Position numbers and translations under genes: made by a program. A DNA stretch of 64,000 nt from Archangium violaceum (GTDB lineage Bacteria > Myxococcota > Myxococcia > Myxococcales > Myxococcaceae), in the NCBI RefSeq assembly GCF_016887565.1, contig NZ_CP069396.1, positions 11,700,001-11,764,000 of the forward strand. Reading direction: 5' to 3'. Positions 14,987 through 24,014 of the stretch are shown here, piece after piece. The notes below the pieces were generated by a model. It was not told the origin of the DNA and did not search any database. It worked only from the letters and a program-made list of their open reading frames with translations. Each line of letters starts with the position of its first letter. Position 1 is the first letter of the stretch.

Positions 14987-16282
14987 CTACTTGCCCATCA
15001 CCTGACGAAGGACCGCCTCGACCCTCGGCAGCGCCGCCTTGATCTCCTCCATCGACACCGCTCCCACCGACAGACGGAACCAGCCCGTGTCATCCTTCAG
15101 ACCGAACGCCTGGAACGGCACCAGCGCGAAGCCCGCCTTGTCGAGCAACAACTTGCGGATCTCCTCGTTCGTCTTCAGCCCCGCCTTGCCGATCAGATCG
15201 AACTGCGCCGACAGGTAGATGGCCCCCTGCGGCGCGATGGACCGCACCGGCAACCCCGCCTCCCGCATCGCCGCGAAGCCCTGGTGCAGCGCCACCAGCC
15301 GCTCGTCCACCCGCTTCCGCATCCCCTCCAGGTAGCTCGTCGTGGCCGGCACGTCATCCAGGAAGCGCGCCACCGCCACCTGCTCGGCCTTCGGCGCCCA
15401 CGCCCCCACGTGCCCCAGCACGTCCTTCATCCTCGAGATGATCGACGGCGGCCCCAACGACCAGCCCACTCGCACGCCCGTGGCCGCGAACGCCTTCGAG
15501 ATTCCATCCACGAACACCGTGTACGGCGCCAGCTCCGGCACCAGCTCCAGCGGCGTCACGTGCTTCGTCTGGCCGAACGAGAGCGTCCAGTAGATCTGGT
15601 CGTACATCACGATGAGCGGCTTGCGCCCCTGCGCCTCGCGCTTGCGGTTCTCCTCCACCACCCGCTGGCCGATGTCCTTCAGCGCCTCGGGGGAGATCAT
15701 CGTCCCCGTGGGGTTGAGCGGGCTGCAAAGGCATAGCAGTCGCGCCTCGGGCAGGTGCGGCGCAAGTTGCTCCGCCGTGGGCATGAAACCGTGGGCGGGG
15801 TCCGTCACCACCGTCACGTGCTTCGCCCCCACCATGTGCGCGTAGTGGTTGTTGTTCCACGAGGGCACCGGGTAGACGACCGTGTCGCCCGGATCCATCA
15901 CCGCCCGGAAGACGCCGTAGATGACCGGCCGGGCGCCCGCGGCGATGAGCACGCTCTCCATCGGATACTTCAGGCCCAGCGTGCGCTCGTAGAAGCGCAG
16001 CACCGCCTGCCGGAGCGTCAACACACCATCCGAGGGCGGGTAGTTCGTCTCGCCCGCCTTCAAGGCCGCGGCGATGCCCTCCCCCAGCGCCGCGGGGATG
16101 GGGAACTCCTTGGGGCTGAAGTCTCCCACGGTGAGGTTGCACACCTGTTTGCCCTGGGCCACCAGCTCGCGAATCTCTCCGGCGATGCGGAGGATTTCGC
16201 TGCCGACGAGGCCACGCACCATCGTGCCAACGGTGTCGTCCCGTCGAGCAGGGCCAAGCAGGGAGGTGAGATCAAGAGCCAT
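14987..16282 (-). CDS. Class I/II pyridoxal-phosphate aminotransferase
   Basis: 431 residues, usual length for fold-type I aminotransferases. PLP lysine is Lys263 in VDGISKAFAATGVRVGW; Asn190 in SPLNPTG and Asp228 contact the cofactor. The substrate arginine site is expected near the C terminus (WFRLSVG). The sequence fits the aspartate/aromatic aminotransferase subgroup with N-terminal TVGDFSPKEFPIP; the amino-acid donor is not certain. AGGAG is about ten bases upstream of ATG 16282. It stands alone, ending at a REP-like element. Confidence 0.9.
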   Translation of the reverse strand: MALDLTSLLGPARRDDTVGTMVRGLVGSEILRIAGEIRELVAQGKQVCNLTVGDFSPKEFPIPAALGEGIAAALKAGETNYPPSDGVLTLRQAVLRFYERTLGLKYPMESVLIAAGARPVIYGVFRAVMDPGDTVVYPVPSWNNNHYAHMVGAKHVTVVTDPAHGFMPTAEQLAPHLPEARLLCLCSPLNPTGTMISPEALKDIGQRVVEENRKREAQGRKPLIVMYDQIYWTLSFGQTKHVTPLELVPELAPYTVFVDGISKAFAATGVRVGWSLGPPSIISRMKDVLGHVGAWAPKAEQVAVARFLDDVPATTSYLEGMRKRVDERLVALHQGFAAMREAGLPVRSIAPQGAIYLSAQFDLIGKAGLKTNEEIRKLLLDKAGFALVPFQAFGLKDDTGWFRLSVGAVSMEEIKAALPRVEAVLRQVMGK

Positions 16283-16534
16283 GGGGGGTCACTCCTGGGG
16301 GATGAAGAGTCCAGGCGAACCATATACGCCGCGAAGTGCGTCACAAGCGGTCCGTGGGATTTTCCACATACCCCTGCATGCCCGGTTCGCGGACGCCTGA
16401 CTGCCCGCTACCGGGCAATTCCTTCCACCTCCAATCGATGCAGGCGCGGAAGTCCTCTACACACGAAGAGCGCCACCGGGGCTCCCGGCCCATTCCGGGC
16501 ACGCAGGGCCCTGGTGGACAGACAGGAGAACCCG

Positions 16535-17008
16535 ATGCACACGCGAAACACGAACCGTTGGGCGGTGCTGACGTTGGTGGGGGCGGGGCTGCTGGCGCTC
16601 GCCGGCTGCGGAAGTGACAAGTACGTGGCAACCACCCAGCTCACGGGTGCCAACGAGGCGCCCAGCCCGGTGACGACCAACGCCACCGGCACGGCCACCG
16701 CCATGCTCGATGGCGACACGCTCACCATCACCGGCAGCTTCAACGGGTTGGGGAGCGACCTGCACGTGGTGTCCGGCAGCTCGGCCCACGTTCACAAGGG
16801 GGCCGCGGGTACCGCCGGTCCCGTCGTCTTCCCTCTCACCATCACCAGCACCGACCAGCGTAACGGCACCTTCACCGGTACCCAGGAGCTCAGCGGTGAT
16901 GAGCAGGAAGACTTCAAGAACGGGCTCTACTACGTGAACGTCCACACGGCCACCAACCAGGGCGGGGAGATCCGCGGTCAGTTCGTGCCGCTCCGGCAGG
17001 ACGACTGA
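16535..17008 (+). CDS. CHRD-domain lipoprotein
   Basis: 157 residues from ATG 16535, with AGGAG seven bases upstream. Signal peptide ending LALAGC (Cys ~26). The mature part is a CHRD domain: TQLTGANEAPSPVTTNATG at its start, SSAHVHKGAAGTAGP in the middle, and GLYYVNVHTATNQGGEIRGQ at the end, all hallmark blocks. CHRD domains occur in chordin and in many secreted bacterial proteins; molecular function in bacteria is unclear. A TGCCCG-CTAC-CGGGCA inverted repeat at 16402-16417 lies upstream. Confidence 0.9.
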   Translation: MHTRNTNRWAVLTLVGAGLLALAGCGSDKYVATTQLTGANEAPSPVTTNATGTATAMLDGDTLTITGSFNGLGSDLHVVSGSSAHVHKGAAGTAGPVVFPLTITSTDQRNGTFTGTQELSGDEQEDFKNGLYYVNVHTATNQGGEIRGQFVPLRQDD

Positions 17009-17019
17009 CCCCCCCACCG

Positions 17020-17046
17020 GCGGAGCCGAGACCGTCCCGGCTCCGC
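17020..17046 (+). terminator. Stem-loop after the CHRD gene
   Basis: Perfect 9-bp GC-rich stem GCGGAGCCG/CGGCTCCGC with a 9-base loop, 12 bases past the stop. No T-tract follows; probably a terminator of the non-canonical kind common in high-GC bacteria, or a 3'-end stabiliser. Confidence 0.5.
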
Positions 17047-17146
17047 TCCCTCCTCCGGGAGGCGATCGCACTGGCACTCGGGCGCCGCTCGTGCCACATG
17101 GGGCCCCGATCCGGCCCCGACCCCGCGGGCCGCCAGGAGGACGACG

Positions 17147-17866
17147 ATGAAGGTGTTTGGACGCTGGATGCCGGTACTGGGGCTCGCGGCCTGCCTCGCG
17201 ACGGCGGGCTGCAAGAAGGAGGAGCCGGCCGCCGCCCGGCCCGAGCCCACTTCCCCCGCCGAGCCCACCCCGTCTGGGACGAAGGCCCCGGAGAATACGC
17301 CCCCGCCCCCGGAGCCCGCCGCTCCCGCCGGTCAGCCCGCCAATGCCGGTGCGGGAGCCCCCGAGGATGCCGGTGCCGCACCCGCCCCCACGCCCTCGGG
17401 CTCGCAGGCCGGCCAGGCCGAGGATCCGAAGGGCCGCGAGTGGACCGCGAGCCGCATGGACATCAAGCGCTCCGGCCAGGCACCCGTGACGCTGCGCGAG
17501 GTACGCGCGGCCCGCAACGAGGGCTTCGATCGCGTCGTGTTCCAGTTCGACGGCGACCAGGTGCCCGGCTACCACGTCGAGTACGTCGACAAGCCCGTCA
17601 TCAAGTGCGGCTCCGGAGACCCCACCGAACTGGCCGGCCAGGGCTGGCTGCAGGTGCGCATCCAGCCGGCCCAGGCTCACGCGGACGGCAAGGCCACGGT
17701 CACCGAGCGTGAGCGCAAGCCCGCCCTGCCCGTCCTCGCCGAGCTGGAGCAGACGTGCGACTTCGAGGGCGAGGTCACCTGGGTGCTCGGCGTGCAGCAC
17801 CCCAACAAGTACCGGGTGATGGAGCTGCACGGGCCCACGCGCCTCGTGGTGGACGTGCAGCACTGA
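17147..17866 (+). CDS. AMIN-like domain lipoprotein
   Basis: 239 residues; GGAGG precedes ATG. Lipoprotein signal with lipobox ATAGC (Cys ~23). Residues 24-100 are a Pro/Ala/Glu-rich unstructured tether. The C-terminal domain (about 100-239) contains RNEGFDRVVFQFDGDQVPGYHVEYVDKP-like strands, a WLQVRIQPAQAH block and the ending TRLVVDVQH, the pattern of the AMIN-like domain of secreted actinobacterial and myxobacterial proteins. True AMIN domains bind peptidoglycan or secretins; for this variant that is inference. Two cysteines in the domain may pair. Confidence 0.85.
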   Translation: MKVFGRWMPVLGLAACLATAGCKKEEPAAARPEPTSPAEPTPSGTKAPENTPPPPEPAAPAGQPANAGAGAPEDAGAAPAPTPSGSQAGQAEDPKGREWTASRMDIKRSGQAPVTLREVRAARNEGFDRVVFQFDGDQVPGYHVEYVDKPVIKCGSGDPTELAGQGWLQVRIQPAQAHADGKATVTERERKPALPVLAELEQTCDFEGEVTWVLGVQHPNKYRVMELHGPTRLVVDVQH

Positions 17867-17875
17867 GCGCGCGCA

Positions 17876-19816
17876 TCAGCCGAGCTGCAGCTCCGCCGCC
17901 AGCCGCTCCAGGGCGGCGATGAGCCCCCGGTGCCGCGCCCGGGCCTCCTCGCCGCCCGCGCGCAGCGCCAGGGCCAGCGCCTTCGGCAGATTCAACGCCT
18001 CGTCCCGCTCGAGCTTCTCCGCGTACCCGCTCCGGTAGTCGTTGGGCACGCGGAGGCTCCAGTTCTCCTCGCTCACCGTGCCGGGCGCGTTGTACGTCTC
18101 CTTCATCCCCAGCAGGTCCGGGAAGAACACCATCACGTTCTCCGCCCGGCTGGCGAAGAGGTCCGCGAACTTCGCCTGCACCAGCATCCCCGGCTCCTCC
18201 ACCAGCCGCCGCGCGAAGTCCTCGCGCCCCTCCTCCTCCGGGTGGAGCCTCCACGCCAGGTACTCCGCCTGCGCACGCGCCTCGCCCGCCTGCCTCCACC
18301 GGTCCGCCAGCGCCCAGATGGGCTTCGTGTCGTGGTTGCCCACCATGATCCAATCCTGGGGCACCGCGTTCTCGCTCCGGTACACGTCCTTCGGATTCGT
18401 CAGGTCCGCCTTCTGCGTCACCCGGAAGCGCCCCAGCCCGTACTGCTCCATCACCCGCCGCAGCGGATGGGGCATGGTGCTCAACACCTCGCACAGCAGG
18501 TCCGACACCTGCCGCCCATGGGCTCGCGCCGCCGCGATGATGGCGTCGAAGAGCGCGCTGTAGCGGCGTACCTGCATGGGGTTCAGCTCGCGCACCCAAC
18601 CATCCGCGTAGCGCGGCACCGAGCGGTCCAGTTGCTCCGGCGGCACGATGGCCCAGCGCGCCAGCTGCGGGTGGTCCGGCAGGTCCGGCGACGCGAAGAG
18701 CCTCGCCCCGTTCTGCACCGCTTGCAGCGCGTTCAGCTCTCCGGACCGGTACACCCACGGGCACACCAGCCCGTGCGGGTGATCGATGCGCAGCCCGTCG
18801 TACTCGGACAGCATCTTGTTCACCCGCGAGCCCATGAAATGCAGCACCGGGCCCGCCGCCCCGCGCGGCGCATGGTACTGCTCCGGATCCAGCACCGGGT
18901 AGTTCCACGGCTGGCCCTCGGGGTTGGTGCGGCTCGGTGGTGCTCCCATCAGATACGAGCCCACGAAGAGCCCCTGGTACGCCCAGGCATCCCGAGGCGA
19001 GAAGCCAATCTGCAGGTCTCCAAACAGCTTCAGGCCCCACGCCGCCGTCCGCTCCCGCAGCGCCGCGTGCTGCGAGTGCACGAGGAACTGCCGGAACGCA
19101 TAGGCCTCCACCTGCCCGGCGTACTTCGCCAGCAGCACCTGCCGGCGCGTGGTGAACGCCGCCTCCTCGCCAGGGCGCGGGCTCCACAGGCGCCGGTCCC
19201 ACTCGCTCGACCACTCCTTCCAGTAGGGGCGCCCGTGCTCCGTGCAGAGCGCGTCGTAGAGCGCGTCCCGCTCCAGCCACCCGTGGTGCTCGCGCCGAAA
19301 GGTGTCGAAGTGCTCGGCGAGCCAGGAGATCGCACTGCCGGGCGCGGCTTGGGCCCGCTTGTGCCGGAAGGCCTCCCACGCCTCGTCCAGCGCCTCGTTC
19401 TGGGCGCGGAAGGCGTAGCGGTGCTTCACCCTCGGCTCACTCCCGGGCCGGGCCGCGACGAGGGCCTGCACGCGCTCGGGCCGCAGCAGACCGCCCCAGG
19501 ACTCCTCGTGCGTGAGGGACGCGAGCGCCACGTTCAGCACGTTGCGCGAGAAGAGCGTCCCGTCATACGGCGAGGGGTTGTCCTCCGACGTCTGCCCCTG
19601 CGGACCGAGCTGGATGCCGTTGAAGCCCAGCTCCCGCGTGAACTCGAGGAAGCGCAGGCCCCCTTCCGAGTACGGCGAGCCTCGGCCGAGATCCTCGCCC
19701 GGAGTGCTCGGGAAGCTTGGATCGTGGATGCTCAACACCAGATTGCGCACGTTCAGCGCGGCCAGGGCCGCCGTCACGTGACGCCGGTAATCTTCGGGCA
19801 GGGTTCCGCGGGGCAT
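17876..19816 (-). CDS. malQ: Divergent 4-alpha-glucanotransferase (GH77)
   Basis: 646 residues. Conserved GH77 points are present but shifted from the usual wording: nucleophile Asp345 in DGLRIDHPHGL (usually RIDHFRG), acid/base Glu443 in LLCEVLSTMP (usually EDLG), and the third acid Asp496 in VGNHDTKPI (usually THDN). The N terminus (GINGIQLGPQG-type block at 64-74, then SPYDGTLFSRN) also fits. The enzyme would move maltosyl units between alpha-1,4-glucans in glycogen/maltodextrin metabolism in the cytoplasm. It may belong to a separate GH77 branch with altered specificity. The gene symbol is tentative. It is convergent with the AMIN-like gene. Confidence 0.8.
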   Translation of the reverse strand: MPRGTLPEDYRRHVTAALAALNVRNLVLSIHDPSFPSTPGEDLGRGSPYSEGGLRFLEFTRELGFNGIQLGPQGQTSEDNPSPYDGTLFSRNVLNVALASLTHEESWGGLLRPERVQALVAARPGSEPRVKHRYAFRAQNEALDEAWEAFRHKRAQAAPGSAISWLAEHFDTFRREHHGWLERDALYDALCTEHGRPYWKEWSSEWDRRLWSPRPGEEAAFTTRRQVLLAKYAGQVEAYAFRQFLVHSQHAALRERTAAWGLKLFGDLQIGFSPRDAWAYQGLFVGSYLMGAPPSRTNPEGQPWNYPVLDPEQYHAPRGAAGPVLHFMGSRVNKMLSEYDGLRIDHPHGLVCPWVYRSGELNALQAVQNGARLFASPDLPDHPQLARWAIVPPEQLDRSVPRYADGWVRELNPMQVRRYSALFDAIIAAARAHGRQVSDLLCEVLSTMPHPLRRVMEQYGLGRFRVTQKADLTNPKDVYRSENAVPQDWIMVGNHDTKPIWALADRWRQAGEARAQAEYLAWRLHPEEEGREDFARRLVEEPGMLVQAKFADLFASRAENVMVFFPDLLGMKETYNAPGTVSEENWSLRVPNDYRSGYAEKLERDEALNLPKALALALRAGGEEARARHRGLIAALERLAAELQLG

Positions 19817-19857
19817 GGAGACGACTCGCAGGAGAGGAGCCCACCCTAGGAGATAGC

Positions 19858-19894
19858 GGCCGGGCCGTGAACCCCTTCCCGATCACGGCTGGCC
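19858..19894 (-). terminator. Stem-loop between the 19953 gene and the glucanotransferase
   Basis: GGCC-GG-GCCGTGA ... TCACGGC-T-GGCC: an 11-bp stem broken by a small internal loop, 12-base loop. On the leftward strand it is 59 bases beyond the stop of the gene at 19953-20750 and 42 bases before the start of the glucanotransferase. No T-tract. It could terminate the first gene or act in the leader of the second. Confidence 0.45.
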
Positions 19895-19952
19895 GTTTCC
19901 CGGGCAGGCACTGACAGATTGGAGACCAAGCACGGAGCCGGGCGGCGGGGCC

Positions 19953-20750
19953 TCAGCCATTCTCCGCGGCGGCTCCGCCCTCGCCCGCCGCACAGTCCGT
20001 CTTCCGCAGCAGCTTCTTCACCTGCTTCGTCACCACCGCGCCCCTCTGCACCGAGAAATGCCAGGTGCGCGAGTACACCTCCGCGCGCGGCTGCGTGTCG
20101 CACGTCGGGTGTGTCAGCACCTCTTCCAGCACCACCTCGCCCCGCCCCAACCGCAGGCCCTTCACCTCCGACTGCACCTCGTCCTCCGGCGGCTCGATGA
20201 CGCTGGACTCGACGTCATCCTTCTTCAGCAGCGCGAGGATCATCAGCCAGCTGCGCTGCGCGCGCGGCCCCTCCTCCCCCTCGTACTGGAAGGTGGTCGC
20301 CATCAGGGTTCCCCCCGTCACCCGCATCTGCGTGCTCTTCCCGAAGGACCAGCCCGGCAACAGCGACGGACACGCCAGCGCATCCCGCTCCTCCCACAAC
20401 ACCCGGCGCGAATATGAGCGCGGCTCCAGCGCCTTGAACACCTTCGCCACCGCCTCGCCCTCCTGCGCCTCGCACACGCCCAGGACCACGAAGAAGTAAC
20501 CGGGCCGCAGCCCGGGCAGGTCCGTGCCATCGACGATGCGCGGATAGCCGGGCCCCGCCTCCACCACGCGCGCCCAGTCCACCGAGCGCTCCTGGTAGGA
20601 CTGCACGAAGGACTCCGCCTCCTCGCGCGTGCGGCCCCCGCCCCAGACCACCATCACCCGTTCCTTGATGGAGCCGGGCAGTGGCAGCTCCGGCTGGGCC
20701 CGGACGGAGAGCGACGTCAACAGGACGAGAACCCCGAGGAGAAGACGCAT
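19953..20750 (-). CDS. Secreted protein of unknown function
   Basis: 265 residues from ATG 20750 (a GTG at 20762 is an alternative; neither has a convincing ribosome site). Sec signal peptide MRLLLGVLVLLTSLSVRAQ with probable cleavage after Ala-Gln. The mature part has SPOR-like flavour in its first half (EERVMVVWGGGRTREEAESF ... YFFVVLGVC), i.e. a short repeat of the kind that scans names and residues along a strand-helix unit, but I cannot assign a domain. Four cysteines are spread over the mature chain. It faces the PAS-GAF kinase gene across a 241-base divergent region. Confidence 0.7.
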   Translation of the reverse strand: MRLLLGVLVLLTSLSVRAQPELPLPGSIKERVMVVWGGGRTREEAESFVQSYQERSVDWARVVEAGPGYPRIVDGTDLPGLRPGYFFVVLGVCEAQEGEAVAKVFKALEPRSYSRRVLWEERDALACPSLLPGWSFGKSTQMRVTGGTLMATTFQYEGEEGPRAQRSWLMILALLKKDDVESSVIEPPEDEVQSEVKGLRLGRGEVVLEEVLTHPTCDTQPRAEVYSRTWHFSVQRGAVVTKQVKKLLRKTDCAAGEGGAAAENG

Positions 20751-20887
20751 GGTGCCACGCACGATGGCACGGCTTCGGGGTCGCTCCTAGAAGCCTCCCT
20801 GGCCGCTCCCCTGACGGCCCGAGCCCCGTCGCTCCCCGGGCATCCATCCCCCTCCCCTCGGGTGTTCCCCTCCACGTGTCCCCGGCT

Positions 20888-20909
20888 CCCACCAGTGAAC
20901 ACTGGCGGG
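20888..20909. promoter_or_regulatory. Palindrome in the divergent region before the PAS-GAF kinase
   Basis: Perfect core CCAGTG-AA-CACTGG (20892-20905) extended by CCC/GGG outside one mismatch. It lies about 83 bases upstream of the kinase start and 138 bases from the divergent gene. This is a good dimer-binding site candidate; no regulator assigned. Confidence 0.35.
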
Positions 20910-20991
20910 CAGGGTGGATGGACGTTTCCCACTTCCCGTTGGAAGGGTGGAGGCCCTACGGGAGACAGTCTTCTTCGACCTGGAGTTCCTG

Positions 20992-23223
20992 ATGAGCACG
21001 CTGGCCCCCCCTCCCCTGCTCTCCGCCCTTCCGCTGGCTCCGCCCGGCGAGGGACTGTCGGCGGAGATGCTGGCCCTGCTCTTCGAGCGCGCCCGCCCGC
21101 TGGTGGACGCGCTCTTCGCGCAGGTGAACGATGGCGTCACCGTCCAGGCGCCCGACCTCTCCCTGTGCTTCGTCAACCCCGCCGCGGTGCGCCTCCTCGG
21201 CGCCACCTCCGAGCAGGAGGCGCTGCACCTGGGCGGTGCCTCGGTGTTCGGGCGCCATGAGCTGCTCGACGCCTCGGGCAATCCGCTGAGCCACGAGGCA
21301 CTGCCCGGCCGGCAGGTGCTCGCGGGCCAGAGCGTCTCCGAGCGCGTTCTGCGCTTCCGCGACAAACGCACGGGCCAGGAGCGATGGAGCCGCGTCTCCT
21401 CGGCCCCCGTGCGCGACTCGCGGGGCCAGGTGGTGTACGCCGTCAACGTCTTTCGCGACGTCACCGAGGTGATGCGGACCCAGGAGCGGCTGAGCCTCCT
21501 GGCCGAGACGGGGGAGTTGCTCACCGCCTCGCTCGACCTGGACAGCACGCTGATCGCCACCGCGCGTCTCCTGGTGCCACGTCTGGCGGACTGGTGCGCC
21601 GTGGAGCTCGTGGAAGGCTCCTCCCCTTCCCGGCAGGTGGCGGCCATCCACTCGGATCCCGCCAAGGTGGAGCTGGTCCGCAGGATGCGCGAGCTCTACC
21701 CCTCGGACCCCCATGCCCACGGTGGTACCGCCTACGTGCTGCGCACGGGCCTCTCCGCGCATGCGCCCGACATCACCGATGACATGATGGTGGCGTCGGC
21801 GAAGGACACGGAGCACCTGCGCCTGATCCGCGAGCTGGGCCTGCGCTCCCTCATCATCGTGCCCCTCAATGCCCGGGGCCGGACGCTGGGCACGCTCTCG
21901 GTGGCCACCGCGGAGTCGGCGCGCCGCCTGGAGACCGATGAGCTGCAGCTGGTGGAGGAGCTGGCCCGCCGCGCCGCGCTCGCCGTGGACAACGCCCGCC
22001 TCTACGCCGAGGCGAAGCGCGCCCAGGCCCGCCACGAGGTGGCGCTCGAGGCCGGACGCATGGGTGCCTGGGAGTGGGACATCCAGGCCGGACGCGTGAC
22101 CTGGGCACCCGAGCTGGAGCGCATCCACGGCATCCCCGAGGGCAGCTTCGACGGCACCTTCGAGGCCTACCAGCTCGACATGCACCCCGAGGACCGGGAG
22201 CGTGTGCTCACCAGCATCCAGCGGGTGGTGGCCCGGCAGGAACCGGAGCACCACGTGCAGTACCGCATCATCCTCCCGGATGGGCGGGTGCGCTGGGTGG
22301 AGGCCCATGGCCGCCTCACCCTCGACGACCAGGGCCGCCCCGCGCGCCTGACGGGCGTGTGCACCGACATCACCGAGAGGCTCACCCTGGAGGAGGACGC
22401 GCGCCGGCTGGTGCGCGAGCAGGCCGCGCGCGCAGAGGCCGAGCGCGCCCGCCAGCACACCGCCGAGCTGCTGGAGAACCTGAAGAAGGCCCAGGACGAG
22501 CTCGCCCTGCGCGCCCAGGAGCTGGCCCGCTCCAACGCGGACCTGGAACAGTTCGCCTACGTGGCCTCGCATGACCTGCAGGAGCCCCTGCGCATGGTGG
22601 CCAGCTACGTGCAACTCCTGTCACGGCGCTACAAGGGCAAGCTCGATGCCGACGCGGACGAGTTCATCCACTACGCGGTGGACGGCGCCAACCGCATGCA
22701 GGCGCTCATCAACGACCTGCTGGCCTACTCGCGCGTGGGCACGCGGGGCAAGGAGCCTCAACCCGTGTCCCTGGAGAAGTGCGCCGCTCGCGCGCTGTCC
22801 CACCTGCGCCTCGCCCAGGAGGAGACGGGCGCGGAGCTGACGGTGGAGCCGCTCCCCTGGGTGAAGGGAGACGAGACCCAGCTCGCCCAGCTCCTGCAGA
22901 ACCTGGTGGGCAACGCGCTGAAGTTCCGCGGAGACAAGCCCCCGCGCATCCGCGTGTCCGCCACGCGCCAGGACGACACCGTCACCGTCTCCGTGGAGGA
23001 CAACGGCATCGGCATCGAGCCCCAGTACTACGAGCGCATCTTCGCCATCTTCCAGCGGCTGCATGGCAAGGAGGAGTACCCGGGCACGGGCATCGGCCTG
23101 TCCATCTGCAAGAAGATCGTCGAGCGCCACGGCGGACGCATCTGGGTGGAGTCCACCCCGGGCCAGGGCAGCACGTTCCGCTTCACGCTCACCGCGGCAC
23201 AGCCCCCTACCCCGTCGGCCTGA
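20992..23223 (+). CDS. PAS-GAF-PAS sensor histidine kinase
   Basis: 743 residues from ATG 20992. Order: PAS (about 35-150), GAF (about 170-335), PAS_3-type (about 355-475, MGAWEWDIQAGRVTW), a coiled coil rich in Arg/Glu/Ala (480-515), HisKA with His527 in VASHDLQEPLRMV, and HATPase_c with N-box Asn641 (LVGNALKF) and glycine boxes DNGIGI and GTGIGL. No membrane helices, so a cytoplasmic sensor. The HisKA sequence HDLQEPLRMVASYVQLL is that of phytochrome-like/bacteriophytochrome-associated kinases. No response regulator is adjacent, an orphan arrangement common in myxobacteria. The 3' end overlaps the convergent acyltransferase gene by 17 bases. Confidence 0.9.
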   Translation: MSTLAPPPLLSALPLAPPGEGLSAEMLALLFERARPLVDALFAQVNDGVTVQAPDLSLCFVNPAAVRLLGATSEQEALHLGGASVFGRHELLDASGNPLSHEALPGRQVLAGQSVSERVLRFRDKRTGQERWSRVSSAPVRDSRGQVVYAVNVFRDVTEVMRTQERLSLLAETGELLTASLDLDSTLIATARLLVPRLADWCAVELVEGSSPSRQVAAIHSDPAKVELVRRMRELYPSDPHAHGGTAYVLRTGLSAHAPDITDDMMVASAKDTEHLRLIRELGLRSLIIVPLNARGRTLGTLSVATAESARRLETDELQLVEELARRAALAVDNARLYAEAKRAQARHEVALEAGRMGAWEWDIQAGRVTWAPELERIHGIPEGSFDGTFEAYQLDMHPEDRERVLTSIQRVVARQEPEHHVQYRIILPDGRVRWVEAHGRLTLDDQGRPARLTGVCTDITERLTLEEDARRLVREQAARAEAERARQHTAELLENLKKAQDELALRAQELARSNADLEQFAYVASHDLQEPLRMVASYVQLLSRRYKGKLDADADEFIHYAVDGANRMQALINDLLAYSRVGTRGKEPQPVSLEKCAARALSHLRLAQEETGAELTVEPLPWVKGDETQLAQLLQNLVGNALKFRGDKPPRIRVSATRQDDTVTVSVEDNGIGIEPQYYERIFAIFQRLHGKEEYPGTGIGLSICKKIVERHGGRIWVESTPGQGSTFRFTLTAAQPPTPSA

Positions 23224-23956
23224 GCTCGCGCTCCGGAGCGCGCCCGGTGAGCGCCTCCACGTACAGCTCCCGCACCCGGCCGGCGAGCTCCACCGAGTCC
23301 GGGACGAACGACTCGGGCGGCAGCGGCGGCAACACCCGCACGCGGATGGAGGCGCGCGGGCTCATCCACGGGCCATCTCCATCCACCAGCTCCGGAGTGC
23401 CCTCGATGAGCACCGGCACCACCGGCACGTGCTCCTCCAGCGCGAGCTGGAAGGCCCCGCGCTTGAAGCGCAGCAGCTCCCCCTGCGAGTAGGTACCCTC
23501 GGGGAAGATGAGCACCGGCATGCCCCGGCGCAGCCAGCGGCGGCACGGCTCGATCATCTGCTCCATGGAGGAAGTCTTGCCCCGCGTGACGGCCACGTAG
23601 CCCAGGAGGCTCATCATCCACCCCACGATGGGGATGGAGAACAGGGACGACTTGGCCACGAACTTGTACGGGTGGAACAGGCCCATGGCCGCGAGGATGT
23701 CCGCCATGGACTGGTGGTTGGCCACCAGCACGCACGGGCCCTCGGGCAACAGCTCCCGGCCCTCCACGCGCGTGCGCCAACCCGGCGACACGTGCAGCCA
23801 CAGCCCGAAGCACCAGCGGCAGATCAGCGCGTGCAGCCACCGCCGATCCGGGTCCAACGGGTAGGCGACCAGGAACAGCACCAGCCCCAGGGTGAAGAGC
23901 ACCGGGGCGGTGACGAGGAAGACGAGCCAGAACCAGAGGGTGACGGCGTATTTCAT
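23207..23956 (-). CDS. plsC: Lysophospholipid (1-acyl-glycerol-3-phosphate) acyltransferase
   Basis: 249 residues from ATG 23956. One or two N-terminal membrane helices (about 5-35), then PlsC motifs: NHQSMADI (catalytic His-x4-Asp), a KSSLFSIPIVGW block, and FPEGTYSQG with the substrate-binding Glu-Gly. It would acylate lysophosphatidic acid to phosphatidic acid at the inner membrane. No ribosome site is visible; it is 58 bases downstream of the PepSY gene in the same direction and may be read from that transcript. A much longer in-frame extension to 24505 overlaps the PepSY gene and is rejected. Confidence 0.88.
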   Translation of the reverse strand: MKYAVTLWFWLVFLVTAPVLFTLGLVLFLVAYPLDPDRRWLHALICRWCFGLWLHVSPGWRTRVEGRELLPEGPCVLVANHQSMADILAAMGLFHPYKFVAKSSLFSIPIVGWMMSLLGYVAVTRGKTSSMEQMIEPCRRWLRRGMPVLIFPEGTYSQGELLRFKRGAFQLALEEHVPVVPVLIEGTPELVDGDGPWMSPRASIRVRVLPPLPPESFVPDSVELAGRVRELYVEALTGRAPERELRPTG

Positions 23957-24014
23957 GACGGGGGCGCCGCGCGGAGGAATCTCACGCACGCGGGCCCCGC
24001 GTCCACTCTCTCCG

